NCBI RefSeq assembly: GCF_027921765.1
Contig: NZ_BSEJ01000009.1
Span: forward strand, 62,001-126,000
From: Microbacterium barkeri
GTDB lineage: Bacteria; Actinomycetota; Actinomycetes; Actinomycetales; Microbacteriaceae
Direction of reading: 5' to 3'
Length of the DNA stretch: 64,000 nucleotides
In this document: piece by piece, positions 45,770 through 56,140 of the stretch
How the letters are laid out: each line of letters opens with the position of its first letter
Numbering within the stretch: the first letter of the stretch is position 1
The notes under the pieces: generated by a model
What the model saw: only the letters and a program-made list of their open reading frames with translations
What the model was told of the DNA's origin: nothing
Database searches by the model: none
Position numbers and translations under genes: made by a program

Positions 45770-46201
45770 TCAGTCCTCGACCGTGATGCCCATGGAGCGG
45801 GCGGTGCCGGCGATGATCTTCGAGGCGGCCTCGAGGTCGTTCGCGTTGAGGTCGGGCTGCTTCGTCTTGGCGATCTCGGCGACCTGCTCCTTGGTGAGCT
45901 TCGCGACCTTGACCGTGTGCGGCGTGGACGAGCCCTTGGCGACGCCTGCCGCCTTCTTGATGAGCTCGGCTGCCGGCGGAGTCTTCAGGACGAACGTGAA
46001 GCTGCGGTCCTCGTAGACGGTGATCTCCACGGGGATGACGTTGCCGCGCTGCGACTCGGTCGCCGCGTTGTACGCCTTGCAGAACTCCATGATGTTGACG
46101 CCGTGCTGACCCAGGGCGGGTCCGATCGGCGGCGCCGGGTTGGCTGCACCGGCGTTGATCTGAAGCTTGATCAGGCCGGTCACCTTCTTCTTCGGTGCCA
46201 T
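45770..46201 (-). CDS. rplK: 50S ribosomal protein L11
   Basis: 143 residues. It is part of the GTPase-associated centre and the target site of thiopeptides. [51 protein letters not shown] and the C-terminal [12 protein letters not shown] are conserved. Confidence 0.97.
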   Translation of the reverse strand: MAPKKKVTGLIKLQINAGAANPAPPIGPALGQHGVNIMEFCKAYNAATESQRGNVIPVEITVYEDRSFTFVLKTPPAAELIKKAAGVAKGSSTPHTVKVAKLTKEQVAEIAKTKQPDLNANDLEAASKIIAGTARSMGITVED

Positions 46202-46310
46202 TTCCTCTTCCTCTCATCGAGTGAATGCCGGATGCATCCGCTCTCCCGCGCATCCGGCGGATCCGGATGGCGGTGTGTCGGCGCGCGCGAAAGCGCACGC
46301 AAACCACACA

Positions 46311-46316
46311 AGTCTA
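46311..46316 (-). promoter_or_regulatory. Candidate -10 of rplK-rplA
   Basis: TAGACT on the minus strand, about 110 nt upstream of rplK, just after the nusG terminator. The leader between them has CCGGAT/ATCCGG-type stems. Confidence 0.4.
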
Positions 46317-46355
46317 CCCGATTCGGCGACGCCGCGCAGCACGCCCGCTGAACGG

Positions 46356-46391
46356 CGAACGCCCCGCCGGCGGGAGCCGACGGGGCGTTCG
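46356..46391 (-). terminator. Hairpin terminator after nusG
   Basis: CGAACGCCCCG / CGGGGCGTTCG, 11-bp stem, 14-nt loop. Confidence 0.75.
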
Positions 46392-46407
46392 CGACGCGCG
46401 AAGCGGG

Positions 46408-47418
46408 TCAGATCTTGGTGACCTGGTCGAACGAGAGCTCGACGGGCGTCTCTCGCTCGAAGAGCGACACGAGCACCGTGAGCTTGCCGCTCTCGGGCTT
46501 GATCTCGCTGATGGAACCGGGAAGGCCGGCGAACGAGCCCTCCTTGATCGTGATCGTCTCGCCGATCTCGAAGTCGACCTCGGCCGGGATGACGCGAGCG
46601 GGGGCCGCCTGGCCCTTCTTCGACGCGCCCTTGGCGGCCTGCGCCTGCGCCTCCTTGAGCTCCGCGAGCGGCTTCAGCATGTTGAAGGCCTCTTCGAAGC
46701 GGAGGGGCGTCGGGTTGTGGGCGTTGCCCACGAAGCCCGTGACGCCCGGCGTGTGGCGCACGACCGACCAGGTGTCCTCGTTGAGCTCCATGCGCACGAG
46801 CACGTAGCCCGGGATGCGCACGCGCGTGACCATCTTGCGCTGGCCGTTCTTGATCTCGACGACGTCCTCCATCGGGACCTCGACCTGGTAGATGTCGTCC
46901 TCGACCTCGAGCGTCGACTTGCGCTGCTCGATGTTGGCCTTCACCTTGCGCTCGAAGCCCGCGTACGAGTGGATGACGTACCACTTGCCCTCGAGCGAGC
47001 GCAGCTCGCGGCGGAACGCCTCATAGGGGTCGTCCTCGGCGTCCGACTCCTCGTCGTCGGCGTCGTCGCCGACCTCGGGGCCGTCGTACGGTGCGACCTC
47101 CTCGGCGGCAGCCGCCGCGGCCTCGTCGGCCTCCTCGGCCGCGGAGTCCGTGAGGACCTCGGCAGCGGCCTCGACCTCAGCGGCCTCGTCGATGTTCAGT
47201 GCGTCGTTCACGATCGCGTCGGCCTCCGGGTCGTCGATGTCGATGTCCTCGTCAGAGTCCTCGTCGAAGTCGCCCTCGACGTGCATGGCGTTGTGCTCGG
47301 CGGACGAGCTCGAGCGCTCCTCCTCGGCGAGGACGTTGCCCTCCTGGGCCTCGTCCTCTTCGCTCGACTGCTCAGCAGCCGTCGCCAGGTCGACGTCGTC
47401 GGCATACTTCTCAGACAC
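46408..47418 (-). CDS. nusG: Transcription termination/antitermination factor NusG
   Basis: 336 residues from GTG 47418 ([11 protein letters not shown]). The first 155 residues are a very acidic, Ala/Glu/Asp-rich disordered tail, typical of actinobacterial NusG but at the long end. The NGN domain starts at [20 protein letters not shown], and the KOW domain at [20 protein letters not shown]. NusG binds RNA polymerase and couples to Rho or S10. GGAAGAG precedes the GTG. Confidence 0.96.
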   Translation of the reverse strand: MSEKYADDVDLATAAEQSSEEDEAQEGNVLAEEERSSSSAEHNAMHVEGDFDEDSDEDIDIDDPEADAIVNDALNIDEAAEVEAAAEVLTDSAAEEADEAAAAAAEEVAPYDGPEVGDDADDEESDAEDDPYEAFRRELRSLEGKWYVIHSYAGFERKVKANIEQRKSTLEVEDDIYQVEVPMEDVVEIKNGQRKMVTRVRIPGYVLVRMELNEDTWSVVRHTPGVTGFVGNAHNPTPLRFEEAFNMLKPLAELKEAQAQAAKGASKKGQAAPARVIPAEVDFEIGETITIKEGSFAGLPGSISEIKPESGKLTVLVSLFERETPVELSFDQVTKI

Positions 47419-47516
47419 GTGGTTTCTCTTCCGTTCCGGACGCCGAGAGGCGTCACGCAGACTTGCTCTCTCCATTGTGGCGCGGAGAGGGCATGCGCGT
47501 CATCCGACCGGCTGGA

Positions 47517-47780
47517 TCAGCTCGGGACGCCGAAGACCACCGTCGTGACCCACGAGAACAGGTAGTCCAGGCCGTACACGAGGGCCATCATGATCACCAC
47601 GAACCCCAGCACCACGGCGGTGAACTTCAGGAGCTCCTTGCGCGTGGGAGTGACGACCTTGCGGAGCTCGGCGATCACCTGGCGGATGAAGATCACGATG
47701 CGCGCGAAGAAGCCTGCCTTCTTGCCGCCGGTCGTGCCAGCCGCCGCGACGATCTCGCCGCCCGAAGCGTCGTGGGCCAT
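47517..47780 (-). CDS. secE: Preprotein translocase subunit SecE
   Basis: 87 residues. A single membrane helix at the C-terminal end (FTAVVLGFVVIMMALVYGL) follows the conserved amphipathic segment FIRQVIAELRKVVTPTRKEL. It clamps SecY in the translocon. It lies between tRNA-Trp and nusG, the standard actinobacterial order. AAAGG is 6 nt before ATG 47780. Confidence 0.96.
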   Translation of the reverse strand: MAHDASGGEIVAAAGTTGGKKAGFFARIVIFIRQVIAELRKVVTPTRKELLKFTAVVLGFVVIMMALVYGLDYLFSWVTTVVFGVPS

Positions 47781-47815
47781 GGGTTACCTTTCGTGAGTCA
47801 GCTGTCGCTGACGCG

Positions 47816-47888
<73 letters not shown>

Positions 47889-47889
47889 A

Positions 47890-47905
47890 GAGATCGTTCG
47901 ATCTC
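47890..47905. repeat. 16-bp perfect palindrome next to the tRNA 5' end
   Basis: GAGATCG-TT-CGATCTC, ending one base from the mature tRNA 5' end; in the precursor it would form a hairpin abutting the RNase P site. Confidence 0.6.
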
Positions 47906-48025
47906 AGGAATGCCCCTCCCCGACTGCCGTCGTGCACGAGGCACAGCGGAAGAATGCAGAGGAGCACTGCTTCATCCAGCATACGGCATGCCGATGGGCA
48001 CCGCGAACCGAGGCGCGCCGTCCGC

Positions 48026-49495
48026 TCAGCGCGCGTCCGCGTGCGCGCGCGGCGCGTGGGCTTCCAGGAACGCGTACACGTCGGTCGTGTCGACGCCCGG
48101 GAAGGAGCCGGTCGGGAGCGTCGCGAGCAGGGTGCGCGGCGTCCGCACGTTCGGCCACGCGCCATCCCGCCACGCGGACTCGAGCTCGGCGGGCGGCCGC
48201 CGACAGCAGGTCTCGACCGCGTGCCGCGACACGCCGCGCTGGGGCGTGTCGCGCCCCACGAACCACTTCGTGTCGTCGAAGCGCACGCCGACGCTCACCG
48301 AGTGCGCGCCCTGGCTCGAATGCTCGACGCGCGCCGTGCACCAGTAGGTCCCGTTGCCCGTGTCGGTGTACTGGTAGTACGGGTTGAACCGGTCGTCGAC
48401 GTCGAAGACGACGCGGCTCGTCCAGAGCCGGCAGCACAGCTGCCCCTCGATCGACCCGAGGCGGTCGGTCGGGAAGTTGACGTCGTCGTTCTCGTAGGCT
48501 TTCGTGATCGTGCCCGACTCATGCACCTTGAGGAAGTGGACGGGGATGTCGAGGTGCCGGGTCGCGAGGTTCGTGAACCGATGGGCTGCGCTCTCATACG
48601 ACACCGCGTAGGCGTCGCGGAGGTCCTCGATGGAGATCGCGCGTCGCGCCTTCGCGTCGCGCAGCACGGGCACCGCGTGATCCTCCGGGATGAGCAGGGC
48701 GCCGGTCAGGTAGTTCTGCTCGACGCGCTGCCGCAGGAACTCCCGGTAGTCCGAAGGCGCCGAGTGCCCGAGCACCCGGCTGGCGAGAGCCTGCAGCACC
48801 GCCGTGCGCGGGTCGCCACTCACCCGGTCGGAGAGGTAGAGCCGCCCGTGGCGGAGGTCGGCGACGCTGCGCGTGGTCTGCGGGAGGTCGGGCACGTAGT
48901 GGAGCGTGAAGCCGAGATGCGCCGCGATGTCGCTCGCGGCGCGCTGCGTGAGCGGCCCTCCCGGGTGGTCGATCGCCGCGAGGAGCTCGCGCGCCTTCTG
49001 CTCGAGCTCCGGGAAGTAGTTGTCCTGCCGTCGCATGAGACGGCGCAGCTCGACGTTCGCGCGGCGCGCCTCCTCGGGCGTCGCCGAGCGCTCGTCATGC
49101 AGGCGGTCGATCTCGCCGGTCAGGCGGAGGATGGCTCGGAGCACGTCGTCGGGGACGGCCTTGGGAATGCGGAAGGGCTCGATCCCGAGGGTCTGCATGC
49201 GCGGCGAGCGCAGCGCCCGCTCGAGCGCGATCTCCATGCCCGCCCGCTCGTCGAGCGCGTCGGCCTCGAGCAGCGCGTCGATGCCCACGCCGAGCGCCTT
49301 CGCGATCGTGCGCAGCATCGACAGGCGCGGCTCGCGCCGCCCGTTCTCGATCATCGAGAGCTGGCTCGGTGCGCGCCCGACCGCCGCCGCGAGCGCATCG
49401 AGCGTCATGCCCCGCTCGGCGCGGAGCTGGCGGATGCGGCGCCCCACGGCGAGCGCGTCGGGCCCGTCCTCTTCGACTTCTTCTGCGGCGACCAT
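48026..49495 (-). CDS. ramB: RamB-type XRE/ScfR family transcriptional regulator (paralogue 2)
   Basis: 489 residues. Same architecture as the regulator beside pckG: XRE HTH (about 15-75, GMTLDALAAAVGRAPSQLSM), the middle domain with ATPEEARRANVELRRLMRR shared almost word for word, and a C-terminal ScfR domain with Cys motifs (LCCRLWTSR, YWCTARV, ETCCRRPP). It is divergent from aceA-aceB, the genes RamB represses in Corynebacterium glutamicum, so this copy is the better RamB candidate. Confidence 0.9.
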   Translation of the reverse strand: MVAAEEVEEDGPDALAVGRRIRQLRAERGMTLDALAAAVGRAPSQLSMIENGRREPRLSMLRTIAKALGVGIDALLEADALDERAGMEIALERALRSPRMQTLGIEPFRIPKAVPDDVLRAILRLTGEIDRLHDERSATPEEARRANVELRRLMRRQDNYFPELEQKARELLAAIDHPGGPLTQRAASDIAAHLGFTLHYVPDLPQTTRSVADLRHGRLYLSDRVSGDPRTAVLQALASRVLGHSAPSDYREFLRQRVEQNYLTGALLIPEDHAVPVLRDAKARRAISIEDLRDAYAVSYESAAHRFTNLATRHLDIPVHFLKVHESGTITKAYENDDVNFPTDRLGSIEGQLCCRLWTSRVVFDVDDRFNPYYQYTDTGNGTYWCTARVEHSSQGAHSVSVGVRFDDTKWFVGRDTPQRGVSRHAVETCCRRPPAELESAWRDGAWPNVRTPRTLLATLPTGSFPGVDTTDVYAFLEAHAPRAHADAR

Positions 49496-49538
49496 GCGCC
49501 GATGATGCCACAGGACATCCGATCTGCAGAAGATCTCG

Positions 49539-49588
49539 TAAAATTCTCCTCTCGAACTTTCCCCGAATCGCTCGACTTTCTCGGATCG
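49539..49588 (+). promoter_or_regulatory. aceA promoter/operator region with tandem direct repeat
   Basis: TAAAAT (49539-49544) is a likely -10. It is followed by two tandem copies: CTCGAACTTTCCCCGAATCG (49551-49570) and CTCGACTTTCTCGGATCG (49571-49588). The core GAACTTTCC resembles the C. glutamicum RamB box (A/G)AACTTTGC. The repeats lie at or just after the expected start of transcription, where a repressor would block. Confidence 0.55.
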
Positions 49589-49637
49589 TTGTGTTCACGA
49601 CAGCACGCGGCACCCGCCGCTCACCACGAGGAGCACG

Positions 49638-50957
49638 ATGATGAGCACCCCCGAAGAGAACACGACCGCCGGTCGCCGCCCGGGCGACCAGACCCAGACG
49701 GCCGAGGAGCTCCGCCTCGAGTGGAGCGCCGATCCCCGCTGGAACGGCATCACGCGCGACTACACGGCCGAGGACGTCATCCGCCTGCGCGGCACCGTCC
49801 GCGAGGAGGCGACCCTCGCCCGCCGCGGCGCGGAGGTCCTGTGGGAGCGCCTGAACTCGGACGAGTACATCCGCGCGCTCGGAGCGCTCACCGGCAACCA
49901 GGCGGTCCAGCAGGTCCGTGCAGGGCTCAAGGCGATCTACCTCTCCGGATGGCAGGTCGCGGCAGACGCGAACCTCTCCGGGCAGACGTATCCCGACCAG
50001 TCGCTCTACCCCGCGAACTCCGTTCCGGCCGTCGTGCGCCGCATCAACAACGCCCTCCTCCGCCAGGACCAGCTCGAGCACGCCGAGGGCGAGGTGACCC
50101 GCGACTGGCTCGCCCCGATCGTCGCCGACGCGGAGGCCGGCTTCGGCGGCCCGCTCAACGCCTACGAGCTGGCGCACGCGATGATCCAGGCGGGCGCCGC
50201 CGGCATCCACTGGGAGGACCAGCTCGCGAGCGAGAAGAAGTGCGGGCACCTCGGGGGCAAGGTCCTCGTGCCGACGCAGCAGCACATCCGCACGCTCAAC
50301 GCCGCGCGGCTCGCGGCCGACGTCGCGGGCGTGCCGACCATCCAGATCGCGCGCACCGATGCCCTCGCAGCCGACCTCCTGACGAGCGACGTCGACGAGC
50401 GCGACCGCGCGTTCACGACCGGCGAGCGCACGGACGAGGGCTTCTACCGCGTGCGCAACGGCATCGAGCCGGTGATCTCCCGCGGGCTCGCCTACGCTCC
50501 GTACGCCGACCTGCTCTGGGTCGAGACGGGGACCCCCGACATCGAGCTCGCCCGCGAGTTCGCGGCGGCGATCCACGCCGAGCACCCCGGCAAGATGCTC
50601 GCCTACAACTGCTCGCCCAGCTTCAACTGGCACCGCGCGCTGTCCGACAGCCAGATCGCGTCGTTCCAGGAGGAGCTCGCCGAGCTCGGCTACCGGTTCC
50701 AGTTCATCACCCTCGCCGGCTTCCACGCCCTCAACCACTCGATGTACCAGCTCGCGCGCGGCTACGCCGAGCGCGCGATGACGGCCTACGTCGAGCTGCA
50801 GGACGCCGAGTTCGCCGCCGAGGCCGACGGCTACACCGCCACCAAGCACCAGCGCGAGGTCGGCACCGGCTACTTCGACCACGTGTCGACCGCCCTCAAC
50901 CCCTCGAGCGCCACCCTCGCTCTCGTCGGCTCCACCGAGGCCGAGCAGTTCCACTGA
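49638..50957 (+). CDS. aceA: Isocitrate lyase
   Basis: 439 residues. It splits isocitrate into glyoxylate and succinate, the first step of the glyoxylate shunt. Signatures: [20 protein letters not shown], the catalytic [10 protein letters not shown] loop (about 200-210), and [25 protein letters not shown] precedes two tandem ATGs (49638 and 49641); either could start. It is followed by aceB 49 bp downstream. Confidence 0.97.
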   Translation: MMSTPEENTTAGRRPGDQTQTAEELRLEWSADPRWNGITRDYTAEDVIRLRGTVREEATLARRGAEVLWERLNSDEYIRALGALTGNQAVQQVRAGLKAIYLSGWQVAADANLSGQTYPDQSLYPANSVPAVVRRINNALLRQDQLEHAEGEVTRDWLAPIVADAEAGFGGPLNAYELAHAMIQAGAAGIHWEDQLASEKKCGHLGGKVLVPTQQHIRTLNAARLAADVAGVPTIQIARTDALAADLLTSDVDERDRAFTTGERTDEGFYRVRNGIEPVISRGLAYAPYADLLWVETGTPDIELAREFAAAIHAEHPGKMLAYNCSPSFNWHRALSDSQIASFQEELAELGYRFQFITLAGFHALNHSMYQLARGYAERAMTAYVELQDAEFAAEADGYTATKHQREVGTGYFDHVSTALNPSSATLALVGSTEAEQFH

Positions 50958-51006
50958 TGCCGCACCCGGCTCAGGCCATCCGCTTCTCTTCCCTTCAGGA
51001 GTCATC

Positions 51007-52665
51007 ATGACCATCACCGACATCGCCCCGCCCGCCGCCGACGAGCGCTACCGCGCACGCACCGCCCCGTCGATCGAGGTCGCCGGCCGCCTCCACGAGC
51101 GCTTCGAGGAGATCCTCACCCCCGAGGCGCTCGCGTTCCTTGCCCAGCTGCACGAGCTCTTCGCAGGCGCGCGCTACGACCGTCTCGCCGATCGAATGCG
51201 GCGCGGCTACGAGATCGGCAACGGCCGGGACCCGCGCTTCCGCGAGGACACCGCGCGCATCCGCGAAGAAGCCTCCTGGCGCGTCGCGGGCCCCGGGCCG
51301 GGTCTCGAGGACCGACGCGTCGAGATCACCGGCCCGACCGATCCGCGCATGACGATCAACGCGCTGAACTCGGGGGCCCGCGTGTGGCTCGCCGACCAGG
51401 AAGACGCGACGAGCCCGACGTGGCGCAATGTCATCGGCGGGCAGCTGTCGCTGCGCGACGCGATCCGCGGCGACCTCTCGTACACGAGCCCGGACGGCCG
51501 CCGCTACGAGGTCACCGCCGAGCGCACGCCCACGATCGTGATGCGCCCCCGCGGCTGGCACCTCGAGGAGCACCACCTGCTCTTCACCGACCGCCACGGG
51601 CGCACGATGCCCGCTTCGGGCTCGCTCGTCGACTTCGGCCTCTACGTCTTCCACAACGCCGAGCAGCTCATCGCCAACGGCGCAGGCCCGTACTTCTACC
51701 TGCCGAAGATCGAGTCGGCGGAGGAGGCGCGCCTGTGGGACCATGTCTTCTCGTTCTCGGAGCAGTACCTCGGCATCCCGCACGGCACGATCCGCGCGAC
51801 CGTGCTGATCGAGACGCTGCCGGCCGCGTTCGAGATGGAGGAGATCCTCTACGAGCTGCGCGACCACTGCGCGGGGCTCAACGCGGGCCGCTGGGACTAC
51901 ATCTTCTCGATCATCAAGACCTACCGCGGCCGCGGATCGCGCTTCGTGCTGCCCGACCGGAACGAGGTCACGATGACGGTCGACTTCATGCGCGCCTACA
52001 CCGAGCTCCTCGTGCAGACGTGCCACCGGCGCGGCGCGTACGCGATCGGCGGCATGAGCGCGTTCATCCCCAACCGCAGGGACCCCGAGGCGAATGCGCG
52101 GGCGATGGAGAAGGTCGCGGCCGACAAGAAGCGCGAGGCAGCGGACGGCTTCGACGGCACCTGGGTCGCGCACCCCGATCTCATCCCCGTCGCCCAGGCG
52201 GAGTTCGACGCCGTGCTCGGAAACCGGCCGAACCAGCTCGAGCGCACCCGCGACGACGTCAGGGTGCGCGAGCGCCACCTGCTCAACCTGTGGATCGGGC
52301 GCGCGATCACCGACGAGGGCGTCCACGGGAACGTGTCCGTGGCCATCCGCTACATCGAGGCCTGGCTGCGCGGGCTCGGGGCCGTGGCGATCGACGGCCT
52401 CATGGAGGACGCGGCGACGGCCGAGATCTCGCGCTCGCAGATCTGGCAGTGGATCCGGCAGGAGCAGGTCACCGAGCAGGGCACGCCGATCACCCGCGAG
52501 TACGTGTCGGAGCTCGTCGACCGGGTGCTCGGCGAGGTCGAGCGCTCGGAGGGAGACCGCTTCGACGAGGCGGCCGAGGTGTTCCGCGACGTGGCCCTGA
52601 GCCCGACGTTCCGCGCCTTCCTCACGACGAAGGCCTACGCCGACCATCTCGTCGAGCGGGACTGA
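51007..52665 (+). CDS. aceB: Malate synthase A
   Basis: 552 residues. It condenses glyoxylate with acetyl-CoA to malate. MSA-type signatures: [86 protein letters not shown] and [14 protein letters not shown]. It is in the same direction as aceA and probably co-transcribed from the repeat-bearing promoter. TTCAGGAG precedes the ATG. Confidence 0.97.
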   Translation: MTITDIAPPAADERYRARTAPSIEVAGRLHERFEEILTPEALAFLAQLHELFAGARYDRLADRMRRGYEIGNGRDPRFREDTARIREEASWRVAGPGPGLEDRRVEITGPTDPRMTINALNSGARVWLADQEDATSPTWRNVIGGQLSLRDAIRGDLSYTSPDGRRYEVTAERTPTIVMRPRGWHLEEHHLLFTDRHGRTMPASGSLVDFGLYVFHNAEQLIANGAGPYFYLPKIESAEEARLWDHVFSFSEQYLGIPHGTIRATVLIETLPAAFEMEEILYELRDHCAGLNAGRWDYIFSIIKTYRGRGSRFVLPDRNEVTMTVDFMRAYTELLVQTCHRRGAYAIGGMSAFIPNRRDPEANARAMEKVAADKKREAADGFDGTWVAHPDLIPVAQAEFDAVLGNRPNQLERTRDDVRVRERHLLNLWIGRAITDEGVHGNVSVAIRYIEAWLRGLGAVAIDGLMEDAATAEISRSQIWQWIRQEQVTEQGTPITREYVSELVDRVLGEVERSEGDRFDEAAEVFRDVALSPTFRAFLTTKAYADHLVERD

Positions 52666-52673
52666 CGTCCTGC

Positions 52674-52715
52674 GCCCGTGCGAGTCGGAGCCTCGGACCT
52701 CCGGCTCGCACGGGC
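52674..52715 (+). terminator. Hairpin terminator after aceB
   Basis: GCCCGTGCGAGTCGGAG paired with CTCCGGCTCGCACGGGC (one mismatch in 17), followed by TTG. Confidence 0.8.
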
Positions 52716-52795
52716 TTGACCAGGGCGAAGGAACGGCCGAGTTTTCGCCCCCTCGGCGAGCGGCGCGCCCGCGTCGCGCCGACTACGCTGGGGGC

Positions 52796-53995
52796 GTGAC
52801 CGACCGCGCACCGCTCTCTCGCAAGCTCTCCGCCATCGCCGAATCCGCGACCCTCAAGGTCGACGCCAAGGCGAAAGCCCTGAAGGCCGAGGGCAAGCCC
52901 GTCATCTCGTATGCCGCCGGCGAGCCCGACTTCTCGACGCCGCAGTTCGTCGTGGACGCGGCGGCCGAGGCGCTCCGCAACCCGGCGAACTTCCGCTACA
53001 CCCCCGCCGCGGGTCTCCTCCCGCTGCGCGAGGCGATCGCCGCGAAGACCCTCCGCGACTCGGGCCTCGAGGTGTCGCCGAGCCAGATCGTCGTGACGAA
53101 CGGCGGCAAGCAGGCCGTCTACCAGGCGTTCCAGGCCGTCGTGAACCCCGGCGACGAGGTGCTCCTGCCCGCGCCGTACTGGACGACGTACCCCGAGGCC
53201 ATCCGCCTCGCCGACGGCGTCCCGGTCGAGGTCTTCGCGGGAGCCGACCAGGAGTACAAGGTCACCGTCGAGCAGCTCGAGGCCGCGCGCACGGAGCGCA
53301 CGACCGTCCTCGTGTTCGTGTCGCCCTCCAACCCCACCGGCTCGGTCTACACCGCCGAGGAGACCGCCGCGATCGGCCAGTGGGCGCTCGAGCACGGCAT
53401 CTGGGTGATCACCGACGAGATCTACCAGAACCTCGTCTACGAGGGCACGCGCGCCGTGTCGATCGTCGAGGCCGTCCCCGAGCTCGCCGGGCAGACCCTG
53501 CTGCTGAACGGCGTCGCGAAGACGTACGCCATGACCGGATGGCGCGTGGGCTGGATGGTCGGGCCCTCCGACGCGATCAAGCTCGCCGCGAACCTCCAGT
53601 CGCACCTCACGAGCAACGTCAACAACATCGCGCAGATCGCGGCGACCACCGCACTCAGCGGACCGCAGGACGAGGTCGAGGAGTTCCGCACGGCGTTCGA
53701 CCGCCGTCGCCGCCTCATCGTCTCGGAGCTCGCGAAGATCGAGGGCGTCACCGTGCCGAACCCGCTCGGGGCGTTCTACGCGTACCCCGACGTGCAGGGC
53801 CTGCTCGGCCGCGAGTGGAAGGGGCGCCGCATCGAGACATCGCTCGAGCTCGCCGACTTCATCCTCGACGAGGCCGAGGTCGCCGTCGTGCCGGGCGAGG
53901 CGTTCGGCCCGAGCGGCTACCTGCGCCTGTCGTACGCGCTCGGCGATGACCAGCTGCTCGAGGGCGTCCAGCGCCTCCAGGAGCTCTTCGCGTAA
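52796..53995 (+). CDS. PLP-dependent class I aminotransferase, probable aspartate aminotransferase
   Basis: 399 residues from GTG 52796, with TACGCT exactly 6 nt upstream, so probably leaderless. Fold type I signatures: [55 protein letters not shown] and the PLP lysine in [16 protein letters not shown]. The sequence type is the Ib-subgroup AspAT found near secE/nusG/murB in many actinobacteria. The substrate (aspartate) is by family. Confidence 0.93.
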   Translation: MTDRAPLSRKLSAIAESATLKVDAKAKALKAEGKPVISYAAGEPDFSTPQFVVDAAAEALRNPANFRYTPAAGLLPLREAIAAKTLRDSGLEVSPSQIVVTNGGKQAVYQAFQAVVNPGDEVLLPAPYWTTYPEAIRLADGVPVEVFAGADQEYKVTVEQLEAARTERTTVLVFVSPSNPTGSVYTAEETAAIGQWALEHGIWVITDEIYQNLVYEGTRAVSIVEAVPELAGQTLLLNGVAKTYAMTGWRVGWMVGPSDAIKLAANLQSHLTSNVNNIAQIAATTALSGPQDEVEEFRTAFDRRRRLIVSELAKIEGVTVPNPLGAFYAYPDVQGLLGREWKGRRIETSLELADFILDEAEVAVVPGEAFGPSGYLRLSYALGDDQLLEGVQRLQELFA

Positions 53996-54023
53996 CACCC
54001 CGTCGGTCGGCCCACCGCGGCCC

Positions 54024-54092
54024 ACGAGACTAGCCCCCGTCGTCGAGACCGGTGCTCCGAGCACCGGTTTCGACCACGGGGGCTAGTCTCGA
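54024..54092. repeat. 69-bp palindromic repeat, copy 2
   Basis: Outer arms ACGAGACTAG / CTAGTCTCGA (9 of 10 paired) continue inward as CCCCCGT, GTCGA and ACCGGTGCTC, pairing with GAGCACCGGT, TCGAC and ACGGGGG. Same length and ends as the element at 18658-18726. It lies between the convergent aminotransferase and murB genes and could terminate both. Confidence 0.85.
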
Positions 54093-54113
54093 TGATGTAG
54101 GGGGCGGACGGCG

Positions 54114-55250
54114 CTACAGCTCGACACCCACGAGGACGGGCTCGGGCTGCAGCACGATGCCGAACTCCGCCGCCACGCGGCTGCGGATGAAGCGCGCGAG
54201 CTCGGCGACCTCTCCGCCTGTGGCACCGCCGCGGTTCGTGAGCGCGAGCGCGTGCTTGGTCGACACGCCCGCGCGCGAGCGCGGCAGGCGGAAGCCCTTC
54301 TCGATGCCCGAGTGCTCGATGAGCCACGCCGCGGGCACCTTCACGTCGGCGCGCGTGCTCACCACGCGCGGCAGGGCCCCGTCGTAGGACTCGAGCGGGA
54401 TGACGACGACCGGGTCGAGATCCGGCTCGACGGGCCACCGCGGGCACTCGTCAGGCAGTGTGCGCGCGACCGACTCGGGCAGGATCGGGTTCTGGAAGAA
54501 CGAGCCCGCGCTGTGCGTGTCGGCGTCGGGGTCGTCGAGGACCATGCCCTTGGACGCCCGGATCGCGAGGACGTGATCGCGGATCCACGCCAGCGAGACC
54601 GCCGCGTCCTCCGCGACGCCGAGGGCGCTGCGCAGCCGCGCGTCGCGGATGGGCCGCTCGCCCGTGCCGACCTGCTCGAGCTCGAGCGTGAGCGAGAGGA
54701 TGACCGCCTCCCGCTCGGGCACGGACCCGTAGTGGCGCTTGAGCACCGACGTGCGCGGGCCGAGCGCGAGGTCCGCGGCCGGCACCGTCGACACCTCGCC
54801 CGTGGACGCGTCGATGAGGTCGACCTCGACGAGCGTCTGGACGATCTCCTGCCCGTAGGCGCCCACGTTCTGGATCGGCGCGGCCCCCGACGTGCCGGGG
54901 ATGCCCGACATCGCCTCGATGCCCGCGAGCCCGTTCGCGACCGTCCAGGCGACGAGCTCGTCCCAGTTCTGGCCGGCCTCGACGCGCAGCCGGACGCGGC
55001 CCTCGCGTGCGCCGCCGACGACCTCGAAGCCGCGGGTGAGGATGCGGACGACCGTGCCGGGGAACGGCTCGTCCCCCATGAGCAGGTTCGACCCGCCGCC
55101 GAGGACCATCCACTCGCCGTCGTCGCTCCACACGTCGCGCAGGGCCGCGACGAGCTCGTCTCGCGTGTGCGCGTCGATCATGCGCTCGGGCGCGGCGCCG
55201 ACCCGCAGGGTCGTGAGCTGCGAGAGGGGGATGGGCGCGATCTCGCTCAT
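54114..55250 (-). CDS. murB: UDP-N-acetylenolpyruvoylglucosamine reductase
   Basis: 378 residues from ATG 55250 (MSEIAPIPLSQLTTLRVG). It makes UDP-MurNAc, using FAD and NADPH. Seen: MVLGGGSNLLMGDEPFPGTV (FAD), GIEAMSGIPGTSGAAPIQNV, GAYGQEIVQTL and SAGSFFQNPIL with the catalytic Ser. Its start overlaps the stop of the HadB-like gene by 4 bp, the usual actinobacterial gene order. Confidence 0.96.
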   Translation of the reverse strand: MSEIAPIPLSQLTTLRVGAAPERMIDAHTRDELVAALRDVWSDDGEWMVLGGGSNLLMGDEPFPGTVVRILTRGFEVVGGAREGRVRLRVEAGQNWDELVAWTVANGLAGIEAMSGIPGTSGAAPIQNVGAYGQEIVQTLVEVDLIDASTGEVSTVPAADLALGPRTSVLKRHYGSVPEREAVILSLTLELEQVGTGERPIRDARLRSALGVAEDAAVSLAWIRDHVLAIRASKGMVLDDPDADTHSAGSFFQNPILPESVARTLPDECPRWPVEPDLDPVVVIPLESYDGALPRVVSTRADVKVPAAWLIEHSGIEKGFRLPRSRAGVSTKHALALTNRGGATGGEVAELARFIRSRVAAEFGIVLQPEPVLVGVEL

Positions 55251-55651
55251 GCGCGGCGCACGCGCACCTGCGCCTTGCCGAGCACGGTCGTGTCGGCGTG
55301 CGTCACGGTGAGGTCGATGCGCACGGTGTCGTCGGCGACCTGCCCGACCTTCGCGACGACCGAGACGTCGGCGCCGGTCTCGGCGTCCACGACGACGGGG
55401 CGCGTGAAGCGCACGCCGTACTCGGCGATCCGGCCGGTGTCGCCGAGCCACTCCGCGATCGTGCCGACCGCGAGGCCCATCGTCAGCATGCCGTGTGCGA
55501 GCACGCCGGGCAGGCCCACCGACTGGGCGACGTCGTCGCGGTAGTGGATCGGATTGAAGTCGCCGGATGCCCCGGCATAGCGCACGAGGGACTCGCGCGT
55601 GAGGTGCACGGTGCGCTCGGCGACGACCTCGCCGACGGTGAGCTCAGACAT
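55247..55651 (-). CDS. MaoC-type dehydratase (HadB-like)
   Basis: 134 residues, a single hotdog fold. The (R)-hydratase motif is YAGASGDFNPIHYRDDVAQS, with the catalytic Asp and His, then GVLAHGMLTMGL. In mycobacteria the HadB partner dehydrates 3-hydroxyacyl-ACP in FAS-II. It overlaps the HadA-like gene upstream and murB downstream. Confidence 0.92.
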   Translation of the reverse strand: MSELTVGEVVAERTVHLTRESLVRYAGASGDFNPIHYRDDVAQSVGLPGVLAHGMLTMGLAVGTIAEWLGDTGRIAEYGVRFTRPVVVDAETGADVSVVAKVGQVADDTVRIDLTVTHADTTVLGKAQVRVRRA

Positions 55652-56102
55652 CCGCGCTCTCCTCTCCCCCGACGAGCAGGACCGACGTCGCGGTGACGAC
55701 GTGGCGCCCCTCGGCGTCGACGATCTCGGCGTCGCTCGTGATCATGGCGTTCGAGCCGACCGAGCGGATGCCCGTGACGGTCAGCTGCGCCGTGAGCTCG
55801 TCGCCCGCGACGATCGGGCGCGTGTAGCGGAAGCGCTGCTCGGCGTGGATCGTCCGCTCGAGCGCGATGCCGCTGTCGGGCTCGCCCAGCAGCTGCTGCA
55901 GCGTGTGGTCCTGGACGACCATCGCGAAGGTCGGCGGCGCGACGACGTCGGCGTAGCCGAGCGCGCGCGCGGCCTCCGGGTCGCTGTGCTGCGGCGCGTC
56001 GGCGAAGACGGCGCGCGCGAACTCGCGCACCTTCTCGCGACCCACCAGATACGGGGGCGTCGGCGGGAACTCTCGTCCGACCAGTTCGGGGTTCACAGGC
56101 AC
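55644..56102 (-). CDS. MaoC-like N-terminal dehydratase (HadA/UPF0336-like)
   Basis: 152 residues from GTG 56102, with TAGGAT exactly 6 nt upstream (leaderless). Hotdog-fold stabilising subunit: EFPPTPPYLVGREKVREFAR, APPTFAMVVQDHTLQQLL, AEQRFRYTRPIVAGDEL. It lacks the DFNPIH catalytic motif, as expected of HadA, and probably forms a heterodimer with the next gene product. Confidence 0.9.
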   Translation of the reverse strand: MPVNPELVGREFPPTPPYLVGREKVREFARAVFADAPQHSDPEAARALGYADVVAPPTFAMVVQDHTLQQLLGEPDSGIALERTIHAEQRFRYTRPIVAGDELTAQLTVTGIRSVGSNAMITSDAEIVDAEGRHVVTATSVLLVGGEESADV

Positions 56103-56140
56103 CCGGCCATCCTAACGAGGCCGCCTCCAGGCGCGGTCGG

